From assembly GCF_000969905.1 (NCBI RefSeq), contig NZ_CP009520.1, forward strand, positions 1,674,001-1,738,000: a stretch of DNA of 64,000 nt, written 5' to 3'. The notes under the pieces were generated by a model. The model made no database searches. It was not told the DNA's origin and worked only from the letters and a program-made list of their open reading frames with translations. Each line of letters starts with the position of its first letter. Position 1 is the first letter of the stretch. The stretch comes from Methanosarcina vacuolata Z-761. Lineage in GTDB: Archaea > Halobacteriota > Methanosarcinia > Methanosarcinales > Methanosarcinaceae. Positions 17,221 to 27,340 of this stretch are shown piece after piece. The translations under genes were made by a program, and so were the position numbers.

Positions 17221-17483
17221 ACACTGGCAGATCTGCCTTCTTGCATACTTTTGTTTCCAGTAGCAAGAACAGGTTTAATGCCTTTCTTACTCTAACTTCT
17301 CCTGCCTAATTTTCGGTGTTTTCAGTCTTTTCTATTCTTCCCTTCCCCGGCAGCCTCTTTAGTTTGTCTTTCTTTGTCTTTCTTTCTCTTCAATCCCTTT
17401 TATAACACGGTCCGTTCTTCTTGTTTTACTTTTTCGTATCCCGTTTTTAATGTCACATTCTTTTCCGTCTGTGAACAGAACAA
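17221..17483. other. Convergent intergenic stretch, T- and C-rich
   Basis: A pyrimidine-rich region (TTTGTCTTTCTTTGTCTTTC) between the exported protein gene and the leftward LysE gene. No gene is supported. Confidence 0.4.
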
Positions 17484-18110
17484 TCATATAATATTTAGTG
17501 AGCTCAAACCCATTTTAATAAAAGTCAATCCGAAGATAATCTGTGCAATCCCCATAGCACGGATAATAGAAAAGTAGTGTTTACTGTTTATAAAGGACTT
17601 TGACTTTTCTACAATTAATGTGATGGCTACCTTTGACCCGACAAGAAAGATATAAAACCCTAATATAAACAGAATCGTGGCTGAAACCTGAGTGTTCAGG
17701 CTCTTATAAATTATCGGCCCACCTATGGAAAACCAGAAGACATATGGATGTGGGTTTCCAAAATTCACAATAACTCCTTTTTTAAGGGCATCCTCTTTTT
17801 CTACATTTAATTCAAAGCTGTCTTTTTTGATTTTCAGTAATTCGATTCCTGAATATATTAGATATGAAGCCCCAAAAAACGCAATGATTCCGATAATAAA
17901 ATCATAACTTTTCAGATGCGACAGCACATACAATACGGATAAAACGATTGGCAGGTCCGTAATCAGAGGCGACACTGCAACCTTTATTCCTTCCCACTTG
18001 CCATACTGTAGAGTTTCAGAAATGGTTACAGCAAGCAATGGGCCTGGAGATGTTCCTGCAGCAAGGCCGAGAAATGACCCCAGGGCTAAAAATTCAATAA
18101 TATCTAGCAC
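17484..18110 (-). CDS. LysE/RhtB-family amino-acid exporter
   Basis: The 208-residue membrane protein has about six hydrophobic segments and the family signature near the N-terminus, GSFLGLAAGTSPGPLLAVT, where the SPGP motif is diagnostic. Later GASYLIYSGIELL and FWFSIGGPIIY also fit. Members export amino acids such as lysine, threonine or homoserine by proton antiport in the cytoplasmic membrane. The substrate cannot be read from sequence. It is a single gene with no regulator alongside. Confidence 0.88.
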   Translation of the reverse strand: MLDIIEFLALGSFLGLAAGTSPGPLLAVTISETLQYGKWEGIKVAVSPLITDLPIVLSVLYVLSHLKSYDFIIGIIAFFGASYLIYSGIELLKIKKDSFELNVEKEDALKKGVIVNFGNPHPYVFWFSIGGPIIYKSLNTQVSATILFILGFYIFLVGSKVAITLIVEKSKSFINSKHYFSIIRAMGIAQIIFGLTFIKMGLSSLNII

Positions 18111-18338
18111 CTTTATGCCTCATTTTTTAATATGTCAATCCAGGGAACCTGCCTTAAATCTTGAGTAACCGTGAATTCCCAACTCAGTTAGTCAGATTCC
18201 TGATTTAAATCTATAATAATTTTAAGGTATATAATAGTACGACACTGGTGTAGAATAATCATCAGTGACCTATATAATACCTCAATTTATATTGAACTTT
18301 GAACCTTGAATTTGTAGATTTTTAAAAAAAGGAGGCAT

Positions 18339-19091
18339 TTATGCCTCTATTTTTGAAAACAAGAATGCTCCAACCATGCAGACAAGAACCGAGAGCAAAC
18401 CTATTACTGCCAGGTCATTATAGATTCCAAACACGTTCATTCCGGCAATTGCTCCTCTTAAGCCATCTACCCCATAGGTAAGGGGATCGATCCTGCTTAT
18501 AAAATAGATCGACGGCGGCAGGTTTTCTAGGGGGAAAAGGGCGCCGGATAGGAAGAAGATAGGCATGATCAGGAAGTTCATAATCAGCTGGAAGCCCTGC
18601 ATATCTTTCATCTTTGAGGCTATGGCAAGGCCCAGGCCTGTAAAGAAGATAGCTATTAGGGACATGAAGACCAGCCCGACGGCAAGGCTTGCAAGGCCTG
18701 GAATTCTGAACCCGAGTAGATAGGTCAGGCTCAACACGATTAGACCCTGGATCATGGCTATAGTTGCGCCTCCAAGAGTTTTTCCGATCATAATTTCTGT
18801 CCTTGAGATAGGAGCTACCATAGTCTCTTTCAGAAAGCCGAATTGCCTGTCCCAGATAACCTCAAGCCCCGAAAATACAGCAGTGAACAGGATGGACATT
18901 GAGACGATTCCTGGTGCAAGAAAATCCAGGTAGTTTGCCCCTCCGCTTGCTCTCGTATACATCGGGCCGAACCCGAATCCAAATGTTATCAGAAAGAGCA
19001 GAGGCTGCCCGAGAGAACCAAGCAACCTCGCTTTTGAGCGCCAGTAGTGTTTTAGCTGCCTGAGCCAGAGGATATAGATTACCTCGATCAA
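18339..19091 (-). CDS. ABC-2 type transporter permease (DrrB-like)
   Basis: A 250-residue membrane protein with six predicted transmembrane segments and the ABC-2 permease pattern: an N-terminal RQLKHYWRSKARLLGSLGQP, a central SGLEVIWDRQFGFLKETMVAPISR and FLSGALFPLENLP before the last helices. It should form the membrane channel of the exporter with the ATPase encoded immediately upstream. The start ATG overlaps the ATPase stop by four bases, implying translational coupling. Relatives export drugs, polyketides or membrane lipids; the substrate is unknown. Confidence 0.93.
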   Translation of the reverse strand: MIEVIYILWLRQLKHYWRSKARLLGSLGQPLLFLITFGFGFGPMYTRASGGANYLDFLAPGIVSMSILFTAVFSGLEVIWDRQFGFLKETMVAPISRTEIMIGKTLGGATIAMIQGLIVLSLTYLLGFRIPGLASLAVGLVFMSLIAIFFTGLGLAIASKMKDMQGFQLIMNFLIMPIFFLSGALFPLENLPPSIYFISRIDPLTYGVDGLRGAIAGMNVFGIYNDLAVIGLLSVLVCMVGAFLFSKIEA

Positions 19092-19888
19092 TGCCTGACC
19101 CTCCTTCTCATACCCCTTATAGCTCGTACTCTGTGTCCAGATTCGTTATCGTCCCTGATATCCCGGCCTGTTAATTTCAGAAAAGCCTCTTCTAAGGAGT
19201 CGGTTTCCGTCTGTTTCTTTATTTCTTCAACAGTGCCGGACTCTATAATTTTTCCGTGGTCAATGATTGCAATCTGGTCTGCAATTGCTTCGGCTTCTTC
19301 CATGTAATGCGTGGTCAGAAAAATTGTCATTCCTTTTTCTTTGTTCAGGCTCTTGATATGGCTCCAGATAGAATTTCGGGTCTGGGGATCAAGGCCTACT
19401 GTAGGCTCGTCAAGGAAAAGGATTTTCGGGTAGTGGACAAGCGCCCGCGCAATCTCAAGCCTGCGCTTCATGCCGCCGGAATAGCTTTTAACATAGTCTT
19501 CCCGCCTGTTCCAGAGCCCGACAATTTCCAGGGCTTTTTGGATTCTTTCATCTCTTTCCTTTTTAGGTACCTTATAGATGACTGCATGGTAAACAATATT
19601 CTCGTAAGCAGTCAGTTCTTCATCAAGGCTGGAGTCCTGAAAGACTATTCCGAAAGATGCACGGGCGTTATCCTGCTCTTTAAGCGCATTGAAACCGTTA
19701 ATGCTTATTTTTCCTGATGTGGGCTTCAAAACAGTTGTGAGCATTTTGATAGTTGTGGACTTTCCCGCCCCGTTTGGGCCAAGAAAAGCAAAGATCGAGC
19801 CGGTTTCAACGTTGAAACTGATATCTTTTACAGCTGTAAAATCATCAAATTTCTTCGTGAGTGACTGAACTGAGAGTATATTTTGCAT
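19088..19888 (-). CDS. ABC transporter ATPase (DrrA-like)
   Basis: The 266-residue protein has all nucleotide-binding motifs: Walker A GPNGAGKSTT (about residue 38), Q-loop FGIVFQDSSLDEELTAYEN, signature SYSGGMKRRLEIARAL, Walker B ILFLDEPTVGLDP and switch His TTHYMEEAE. It belongs to the DrrA subgroup of exporters that pair with ABC-2 permeases, and its partner is the overlapping downstream gene. The C-terminus carries a basic tail (RAIRGMRRRVRH) overlapping the permease start. It acts on the cytoplasmic face of the membrane. Confidence 0.95.
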   Translation of the reverse strand: MQNILSVQSLTKKFDDFTAVKDISFNVETGSIFAFLGPNGAGKSTTIKMLTTVLKPTSGKISINGFNALKEQDNARASFGIVFQDSSLDEELTAYENIVYHAVIYKVPKKERDERIQKALEIVGLWNRREDYVKSYSGGMKRRLEIARALVHYPKILFLDEPTVGLDPQTRNSIWSHIKSLNKEKGMTIFLTTHYMEEAEAIADQIAIIDHGKIIESGTVEEIKKQTETDSLEEAFLKLTGRDIRDDNESGHRVRAIRGMRRRVRH

Positions 19889-19935
19889 GGGTGAACCTGA
19901 AATGTTTTTTTAAATAAGGAAAGGCTAATAATAGA

Positions 19936-20047
19936 ATTTCTTCTGTAATATTTCTTCTGTTAAATTTCTTCTGTTGAATTCCTTCTGTTAAATTCCTTTT
20001 GTTGAATTCCTTCTGTTAAATTCCTTCTGTTGAATTCCTTCTGTTTT
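19936..20047. repeat. 14-bp tandem repeat, eight copies, upstream of the ABC operon
   Basis: Eight units of ATTCCTTCTGTTGA or ATTCCTTCTGTTAA in a 112-bp array directly 5' of drrA-like. It lies 48-160 bp upstream of the ATG and so may overlap the promoter. Confidence 0.95.
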
Positions 20048-20098
20048 CTTTATGGATAAAATGATTTTCAATTAAAGTTAGTGTTAGTTTTACTGGCT

Positions 20099-20836
20099 TC
20101 AAAGAACATATTTCCAGCCGTCTTTTTTCAGGCTATTTCTGTGTTTTTCATAATCAGGCATGAGTTCTCGAACAAATTTCCAGAACCGTGCCGAATGATT
20201 TTTCTCTTTTACGTGGCAGAGTTCGTGCACTACTACATACTCAAGCTGCTTCGGTGGTGCCATTATAAGCTGGAAATTTATCCTCAATACATTCTCTGCA
20301 GAACAACTTCCCCAGCGCTTTTTCTGGTATTTTACTTTAAATATTGGAGTATCTACCCCGAGCTTTTTCGAATAAATCTTCAGAAGCTTCTCAACTTCCT
20401 CTTCGGCACGTTTGCTATAAAAATTCCAGACGGCTTCTTTCACCAGAAAGGGAAGCTGATCTTCAGAAGTATTCTCAGAAATCTCAACCTTAAGTTCGGA
20501 ATCCTGGAAAAAAGCCAGAGGTTTTTTAATGTTATTCATGGATGTGATTCTCAGAGGACATTCTCTGCCCAGATAAAGATAAACCTCCCCGTCACAATAC
20601 TGCTTTTTTTGATCAGGAAGTCTGTTTTCCTCGAACCATTCAAGCTTTTTAAATATCCACCAGGCTTTTCTTTCAACCATTCCTTGAATAGTGTCTGCAC
20701 TCAGACACTGAGGTGCCCGAAACTCGACTTTCATGTCCGGACGGACTAAAATAGCTGCACTCTTTCGCTTTTTACTGTATACGATCTCATAATTTATAGT
20801 CCTGCCACATACATTGATTCTATTGTTTTTTTTCAT
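20099..20836 (-). CDS. YgjP/SprT-like zinc metallopeptidase (DUF45, M48-like)
   Basis: The C-terminal half contains YVVVHELCHVKEKNHSARFW, the HExxH zinc site with the third ligand in the NHSxxFW context, as in the YgjP (DUF45) family. The KKRWGSCSAENVLRINFQL block 25 residues before it is also diagnostic. Length (245) is normal. The N-terminal half is the family beta domain. Members are cytosolic putative proteases with no firmly known substrate; in some bacteria they sit with restriction systems, but here the gene is alone. Confidence 0.92.
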   Translation of the reverse strand: MKKNNRINVCGRTINYEIVYSKKRKSAAILVRPDMKVEFRAPQCLSADTIQGMVERKAWWIFKKLEWFEENRLPDQKKQYCDGEVYLYLGRECPLRITSMNNIKKPLAFFQDSELKVEISENTSEDQLPFLVKEAVWNFYSKRAEEEVEKLLKIYSKKLGVDTPIFKVKYQKKRWGSCSAENVLRINFQLIMAPPKQLEYVVVHELCHVKEKNHSARFWKFVRELMPDYEKHRNSLKKDGWKYVL

Positions 20837-21328
20837 CCCGGTTTCCTCAGAATAAAAAGAGTTTTCAATTCAATTGTTCTTTTACTGGTATCCTCTTCAA
20901 ATTCAATGGAGTTTTTCAACTCAAAAAATGTGCAAATATTTTACCATACAGTTATACAGTTTAATCCATCGCTTGAAGTTGTTTTTTAAACTTCGTTATA
21001 TTTTTAAATATTCATCAAATACATGAAATTTACTTTTACTCATGAAATCCGAAAATAATTATAATCACTTCATTGGTCATCGGTTAAGGAATTTTCTTGC
21101 CAAAAAACTATCGATTTTGCATTAGAAACTGGCTTTAAATTTTCGTCTCTTTGTATAAAATAGATACCCTGTTCCAGCCCGCAACTATTAAACTATTTAA
21201 CAAATATTGTGGAAATGGACGTAGTTTTCACAATCCCTTACTTAACCGAAGAAGCATGAAAATCACTTCAATTCCGACTCTTAAAGCCTGAAGATTGCTT
21301 CTTATTTTTCCTGATTTCAATCTACAGG
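20837..21328. other. Intergenic stretch, nothing recognised
   Basis: About 490 bp of AT-rich DNA upstream of the metallopeptidase gene. It should contain that gene's promoter. No gene or repeat is supported. Confidence 0.4.
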
Positions 21329-21490
21329 TCAGGCACTTTTTACATTTCGGGTTATATCTTCTATAATGCCCTGAAAATGAGTAACTTCTCCTTCCTCATT
21401 ACGCTGGATAAAGGTTTTCTCATCAATCCAGCGGACGTCAGCAGTCTTAGTAAGAATCCGATACCGGCGGTTGAATTCCTTTCCCCTTCT
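21329..21490 (-). pseudogene. PAS/PAC sensor-domain relic
   Basis: The leftward frame ending at TGA 21329-21331 reads NRRYRILTKTADVRWIDEKT then FIQRNEEGEVTHFQGIIEDI and TRNVKSA. This is the C-terminal part of a PAS domain with its PAC motif as found in methanosarcinal sensor kinases. No kinase part is present, and TGA in the same frame precedes it. Confidence 0.75.
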
Positions 21491-21508
21491 TCACAATTTT
21501 CCTCAAGT

Positions 21509-21630
21509 TCAAGTTCCACAAGGAGCAGGTCCTCGGGATGGATTAATTACGGTTTCAAGAACATCGGCTGCAATGAAAAACTCAAGTCCGAAGGCAATTC
21601 TGTTTGTAAGCTCTTTTTTATTCGAAGAAT
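21509..21630 (-). pseudogene. DUF1622 membrane-protein relic
   Basis: The leftward frame reads KKELTNRIAFGLEFFIAADV then LETVINPSRGPAPCG and stop. GLEFxxAADxxxTVxxP is the core of the small DUF1622 membrane proteins. Both ends are missing, and it abuts the PAS relic in a different frame. Confidence 0.6.
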
Positions 21631-21814
21631 TTCATGTGTGTTTTGTGAGAAAGCAACAAAACACACTTTTGTTTGACTCCACCTAATCCACAAAAATTTG
21701 ATAAATGAATCCTTATTAATTTAAACTGGATGTCATTATGTCTCCTTATCTATAATTATCCTCTTGAAGCTGGTATAGATGGGTTTCTACAAAGCCATTT
21801 TTTGAGCAAGATTT
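21631..21814. other. Short 3' flank of the surface protein gene
   Basis: AT-rich with no coding signal. No clear terminator was seen. Confidence 0.3.
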
Positions 21815-24800
21815 TTACTTACTAACTATGATATATCTGGATCTGGTTTCAGTACTGCTGCTTTCGGAGTTATCTACGGTTAAGCTAACAGTATATCCTC
21901 CTGTTTTGTTGTATGTGTGTACAGGATTCTTTTCTGTTGAAGTATTTCCATCTCCAAAAGCCCATTTCCATGAAGCTGGTGATCCAGTGCTGTTGTCAGT
22001 AAAACTGACATTAAACGGTACGGGTCCTGAAGTTGGCGATGCAGAAAAAGCAGCGACAAGGGAGTTTGAAACTGCAATATATCCGGTTTTTATCAATGTA
22101 TTATCGCCGTTTGCATTACTCGCTGTCAATGTAACAGAATATAGTCCTGATTTATTGTATGTGTGTACAGGATTCTTTTCTGTAGAATTGTTCCCATCTC
22201 CAAAAACCCATTTCCATGATGTTGGCGATCCAGTGCTCTGGTCAGTAAAACTAACCTTAAAAGGCACTTTTCCTGAAGCAGGGGACGCAGAGAAATTAGC
22301 AACAGGAGCAGTCAAAACACCTGAGACAGCAATATAGTCTGTTTTTGTCAGGGCACTGCTGCCATTTGCATTAACTGCTGTCAATTTAACAGGGTATAGC
22401 CCTGATTTATTATATGTATGTACAGGATTCTTTTCTGTTGAATTGTCCCCGTCTCCGAAAACCCATTTCCATTTAGTTGGTGATCCTGTACTCTGATCAG
22501 TAAAACCAACAGTAAGTGGAGCTTTTCCTGAAACCGGAGATGCAGAGAAGCTGGCAACAGGAGGAGCTAAAATGCTTGATACAACAACATGGCTGGATTT
22601 TGTCAAGGCATTACTGCCATTTGCATTACTTGCTGTTAATGTAACAGTATATCGTCCTGATTTACTATACGTGTGTACCGGATTTTTCATTTCTGAAGTG
22701 TTTCCATCTCCAAACGCCCATCTCCATGCAGTTGGTGACCCTGTGCTCTGGTCGGTAAATATAACCTTAAGAGGCATACTTCCTGAAGCAGGAGACACAA
22801 AATAACCGGCAACAGGAGGAGCTAAAACGTTTGAGACATAAATATAGCTGGATTTTGTCAAAGTATTACTGCCGTTCGCGTTACTTGCTGTCAATGTAAC
22901 TGCATATCTACCGGACTTAGTGTATGTGTGTACCGGATTTTTCTCTTTTGAAGTGTTCTTATCCCCAAAATTCCATGTCCATGCAGTTGGTGACCCTTTA
23001 CTCTGGTCAGTAAAACTAACAGTAAGAGGCATACTTCCTACAGTTGGAGTTGCCGAAAAAGCTGAGACAGGAACAATATATCCTGAACTCGATACCACAC
23101 TACCGTTCACAGAAACTACATTTATATATTTTGATTTTTGCAACTTATTACTGCCTTCCTCATTAGTCGTTGTTAAATCAACGGTATAATTTCCGGATTT
23201 ATTGTATGTGTGTACCGGATTTCTTTCTGTTGAATTACTTCCATCTCCAAAATTCCATTTCCATGAGGCTGGTGACCCTGTGCTCTGGTCAGTAAAACTA
23301 ACAGTAAGAGGTGTTTTTCCTGAAACAGGGGAGGCAGAAAATTTGGAAACAGGAGTGTTGTTTAAAGCGTTTGAGACGACAGCAATATAACCTGTTTTTG
23401 TCAGAGCATTATTGCCGTTTGCATTACTCACTGTCAATTTAACAGAGTATAGCCCTGCCTCATTGTATGTGTGTACCGGGTTCTTTTCTGTTGAATTACC
23501 TCCATCTCCAAAAGTCCATTTCCACGAGGCTGGCGACCCGGTGCTCTGGTCAGTAAAACTAACCGTAAAAGGCACTTTTCCTGAAGTCGGGGATGCAGAG
23601 AATTTGGAAACCGGAATATTTAAAGTGCTTGAGACAGCAATATAGCCGGTTTTTGTCAGGGCATTACTGCCTTTTTCATTACTTGCTGTTAATGTTACAG
23701 AATAAAGTCCTGATTTGTTGAATATGTGCACAGGATTCTTTTCTGTTGAAGTATTCCCGTCTCCGAAAACCCATTTCCATTTAGTTGGCGACCCTGTGCC
23801 CTTGCCAGAAAAATCAACCGCCAGAGGTGCTTTTCCTGAAATAAGGGACGCAGAGAAACTGGTGACAGGCGGATTAAAAATGTTTGAAACAACAATATAG
23901 TCAGTTTTTGTTAATGTATTACTGCCATATGCATTATTTACTGCTAATGTAACAGAATACAATCCTGCTTTGCTGTATGTATGTGTAGGGTTCTTTCCGG
24001 TTGAGTACGTGCCGTCTCCAAAAGTCCATTTCCATGATGTTGGCGACCCTTTACTCTGGTCAGTAAAACTAACAGTAAGAGGTGATTTCCCTGAGGCTGA
24101 AGATGCAGAGAAAGCAGCAATAGGGGTTTCATACCCGTTTGAAACAGTTATATAGCTGGATTTTGTTACTGCAGTCTTGGTTCCCGTTTCGTTCAATGTC
24201 AGTGTAACAGAATATTTTCCTGATTTTTTATATACATGCACAGGGTTCTTTTCCGTTGAATAAGTTTTATCTCCAAAAGTCCAGTTCCATGAGGCTGGCG
24301 ATCCGGTGCTCTGGTCAGTAAAACTAACTCTAAGTGGCGTTCTGCCTGAAGTTGGGGACGCAGAAAATCCTGGATGTGCTAAAACAGTTACTGTGGCAGA
24401 TTTCGAATCAGTACCGTTTTTATTGTTTACTTTAAACGTTACATTGTAATTCCCTGCTCTGGAATAAGTGTGTACTGGATTCTTCTGTGTCGAAGTGGAT
24501 TTGTCTCCAAAATCCCAGTTCCACCCATCCGCATTCTTTGAGAAATCCGTAAACTGGACTGAAAGAGGAGCGTAACCGGATGTGAAATTGCTGCTAAAGT
24601 TTGCAACAGGATAAACTGGTTGTGCTGGAAGAGGACTAATAAATTGACCGAAAGCAATAGGCCTGAAGCCTGTGTTTACTGTGGCTGTAACCTTATCTGT
24701 AGCAGTGTCAATTACAGAGGCAGTGTTTCCGAGATGATCGCTATCGCCGGAGTTCGCTACATATACCTTTGTTCCGTCCGGAGTGGCTGCAATTCCGTAA

Positions 24801-26818
24801 GGGCTTTTTTTGACTTTTACAGTTGCTATAACAGTTTTTGTTGCGGTGTTAATTACCGATACATTGTTGCTGCCTTCATTTGCCACATACACCTTTTTTC
24901 CATCAGGAGTTACTGCAACCCCCATAGGCCATTGTCCCACAGGCACTGTGGCTGTAACAGTGTTTGAACTTAGTTCAATTATAGAAATAGTATTGCTTTC
25001 ACAATTCATCACATATAGTTCTGTTCCCGCCTGGTTAATTGTAACTCCACAAGGGCCAGATCCAACTTTCACAGTCGCTATAACAGTGTTTGTGCTGGTA
25101 TCAATTACAGAAACAGTGTTGCTGTAACGGTTCGTTACGTATACTTTTTTTCCATCCGGTGTGATTGCAACTCCTAAAGGATTAACTCCTACAGGCACGG
25201 TGGCTGTAACAGTGTTTGTAGATGTATCAATTACAGAGACAGCTTTTATGTCACGGTCTGCCACATATAGTTTTTTTCCGTCCGGGGTGACTGCAATTCC
25301 ACAGGGACTATATTTATAGCCTACATCCACGATAGCTGTAACCTTGTTTGTTGCTGTATCAATTACAGAAACCGTACCCCTTTCGCCGTATTTGGTATTT
25401 GTTACATATACTTTTGTTCCATCCGGGCTAACTGCAGCTCCAAAAGGCTCGGTCCCTACAGACACTGTGGCTGTAAGGGTGTTGTTCCCTGTGTTAATCA
25501 CAGAAACAGTGTTGCTGTCAAGATTTGTAATGAATGCATATGAAGGTGAAGGAGACCCTTTTGGTACAACATTTACTGTCGCAAGCTTTGAATCTGTACC
25601 TTTTGAATTGCTTACAGTCAGTCTAACAGTATAGATTCCTGTTGCAGAATAGGTATGTGTGGGGTTCTGCTTTGTCGAACCAGACCCGTCTCCAAAGTCC
25701 CAGGCCCATTTAGTTGCATTTATTGAGAGATCTGTAAACTGCACGGGTACAGAAAGGAAAACGTAATCTGATGTGATATTGCTGCTGAAGTTTGCTAAAG
25801 GATAAACTGGTTGTAATGGAATAGAACCTATAAACTGGCCTGAAGCGTAAGGGCTTTTTCCTGCAAGCATCGTGGCTGTAACAGCGTTGGTTGCTGTGTC
25901 AATCACAGAGACAGTGTTATAAAAGTTAATTGCTACATAGATTTTCTTTCCATCCGGAGTGACTGCAATTCCCTTAGGATCGGGGCCTACGGGTATCGTG
26001 GCTGTAATTTTGTTTGTTGCCGTGTCAATTACAGAAACAGTGCTGAAATATTCAGCGTTATTAGTCACATACACCTTTTTTCCATCTGGAGTAACTGCAA
26101 CTCCAAAGGGAGTTCCTTCTACCTTCATCGTGTTTGTAACGCTGTTTGTTGCCGTGTCAATTATGGAGATGCTCCCGCCATCAGAGTTCACCACGTACAC
26201 CCTGTTTCCGCCTGGTGTGACCGCAATTTCCTTGGGACCTCTTCCTACAGATACCGTGGTTATAACAGCTTTTGTGGCAGTATCAATTATAGAGACAGTA
26301 TTGTCCCCATAATTTGTTACATATATCTTTTTTCCATCAGGACTTACCGCTACTCCCTCTGGATACTTTCCCGTATTCACTGTACTTACAACAGTATTTG
26401 CGGTGGTATCAATCACATAAACATTGTTGCTGTAACGGTTTGTTACATATACATTTTTTCCGTTAGGGCTGACTGCAACTCCCTGGGGAGAATTTCCTAC
26501 ACGCACTGCGGCTATAACATTATTTGTTGCCGTGTCGATTATAGATACATCATTGCTAAGAGCATTTCCGACGTAAACCTTTGTCCCATTTGGATTAATT
26601 GCAACTCCCAGAGGGTTGGACCCTACAGGTATTGTAGCTGTAACTTTGTTTGTGGCTGTGTCAATTACAGAGACACTGTTACTCTGTGCATTTGTAATGT
26701 ATGCGAATTGTGAGGCACCTGCGATGCTCACTAACATTAAAAAAGCAAGTACCGTTATTCCCAAAACTTTGGTTAAGGTCTGCCTCCTAAACATTCTATT
26801 AAAATTCTTTCCTTTCAT
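21815..26818 (-). CDS. Large exported YVTN beta-propeller / PKD surface protein (1667 residues)
   Basis: A signal peptide (about residues 15-36, KVLGITVLAFLMLVSIAGAS) leads into YVTN-type repeats (ITNAQSNSVSVIDTATNKV, NPLGVAINPNGTKVYV) that form one seven-bladed-type propeller to about residue 335. One PKD domain follows (WAWDFGDGSGSTKQNP). A second YVTN propeller spans about 430-745, then eleven more PKD domains run to the C-terminus, each with a WxWxFGDG...NPVHTY core. No C-terminal anchor is visible. Such proteins are abundant in Methanosarcina cell surfaces and may serve in adhesion or as S-layer-associated proteins. The PKD units are very alike, so internal duplication is recent. It is monocistronic. 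Confidence 0.93.
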   Translation of the reverse strand: MKGKNFNRMFRRQTLTKVLGITVLAFLMLVSIAGASQFAYITNAQSNSVSVIDTATNKVTATIPVGSNPLGVAINPNGTKVYVGNALSNDVSIIDTATNNVIAAVRVGNSPQGVAVSPNGKNVYVTNRYSNNVYVIDTTANTVVSTVNTGKYPEGVAVSPDGKKIYVTNYGDNTVSIIDTATKAVITTVSVGRGPKEIAVTPGGNRVYVVNSDGGSISIIDTATNSVTNTMKVEGTPFGVAVTPDGKKVYVTNNAEYFSTVSVIDTATNKITATIPVGPDPKGIAVTPDGKKIYVAINFYNTVSVIDTATNAVTATMLAGKSPYASGQFIGSIPLQPVYPLANFSSNITSDYVFLSVPVQFTDLSINATKWAWDFGDGSGSTKQNPTHTYSATGIYTVRLTVSNSKGTDSKLATVNVVPKGSPSPSYAFITNLDSNTVSVINTGNNTLTATVSVGTEPFGAAVSPDGTKVYVTNTKYGERGTVSVIDTATNKVTAIVDVGYKYSPCGIAVTPDGKKLYVADRDIKAVSVIDTSTNTVTATVPVGVNPLGVAITPDGKKVYVTNRYSNTVSVIDTSTNTVIATVKVGSGPCGVTINQAGTELYVMNCESNTISIIELSSNTVTATVPVGQWPMGVAVTPDGKKVYVANEGSNNVSVINTATKTVIATVKVKKSPYGIAATPDGTKVYVANSGDSDHLGNTASVIDTATDKVTATVNTGFRPIAFGQFISPLPAQPVYPVANFSSNFTSGYAPLSVQFTDFSKNADGWNWDFGDKSTSTQKNPVHTYSRAGNYNVTFKVNNKNGTDSKSATVTVLAHPGFSASPTSGRTPLRVSFTDQSTGSPASWNWTFGDKTYSTEKNPVHVYKKSGKYSVTLTLNETGTKTAVTKSSYITVSNGYETPIAAFSASSASGKSPLTVSFTDQSKGSPTSWKWTFGDGTYSTGKNPTHTYSKAGLYSVTLAVNNAYGSNTLTKTDYIVVSNIFNPPVTSFSASLISGKAPLAVDFSGKGTGSPTKWKWVFGDGNTSTEKNPVHIFNKSGLYSVTLTASNEKGSNALTKTGYIAVSSTLNIPVSKFSASPTSGKVPFTVSFTDQSTGSPASWKWTFGDGGNSTEKNPVHTYNEAGLYSVKLTVSNANGNNALTKTGYIAVVSNALNNTPVSKFSASPVSGKTPLTVSFTDQSTGSPASWKWNFGDGSNSTERNPVHTYNKSGNYTVDLTTTNEEGSNKLQKSKYINVVSVNGSVVSSSGYIVPVSAFSATPTVGSMPLTVSFTDQSKGSPTAWTWNFGDKNTSKEKNPVHTYTKSGRYAVTLTASNANGSNTLTKSSYIYVSNVLAPPVAGYFVSPASGSMPLKVIFTDQSTGSPTAWRWAFGDGNTSEMKNPVHTYSKSGRYTVTLTASNANGSNALTKSSHVVVSSILAPPVASFSASPVSGKAPLTVGFTDQSTGSPTKWKWVFGDGDNSTEKNPVHTYNKSGLYPVKLTAVNANGSSALTKTDYIAVSGVLTAPVANFSASPASGKVPFKVSFTDQSTGSPTSWKWVFGDGNNSTEKNPVHTYNKSGLYSVTLTASNANGDNTLIKTGYIAVSNSLVAAFSASPTSGPVPFNVSFTDNSTGSPASWKWAFGDGNTSTEKNPVHTYNKTGGYTVSLTVDNSESSSTETRSRYIIVSK

Positions 26819-27340
26819 TTTAGACCGCCAGTATATAGATCATTTTGAATTTATTGAGGTTTTAAATTATATTGAAACTTAACCGACTTTATGGAAGGAT
26901 AGTATAGCAATTCACTGAATCCGGATTTTTTGGGTTAAGTTGATTATTGCAACTAAGTGCGACTATACAGGTGACAAGATAAAGAAGACTTTATAGAATT
27001 ATATGGAATACTTGTAAATTAAAAGATAATAAGTTTTCTTTTATTAACTGATGGGCTTGGTAAAAACTAAATTCATTCATTACTGTTTATATTTGAATTT
27101 TTATACTACTTTGAGTTTTTATATGTTCTGAAAATTTAAAAAACAGGGATCTCAAAAATTAGAATTTATTATTGGAATAAAAAACTATAGGATCTGAAAA
27201 ATTTCTATTAATGAACAAATTTTTCTATTTATAAATAAAATTTTCTATTCATAAACAAAAATGAACTTAGTAAAATTCAATATAAAATTAGTGACGAATA
27301 GAAGGTTATATTACAAAAATTTAAAAAACAGATAAAGCAA
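26819..27340. other. AT-rich upstream region of the surface protein gene
   Basis: About 520 bp of strongly A/T-rich DNA with degenerate repeats of the ATTTTTCTATTTATAAAT kind near 27215-27265. It should hold the promoter of the leftward surface-protein gene near 26830-26900. No gene is seen. Confidence 0.45.
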
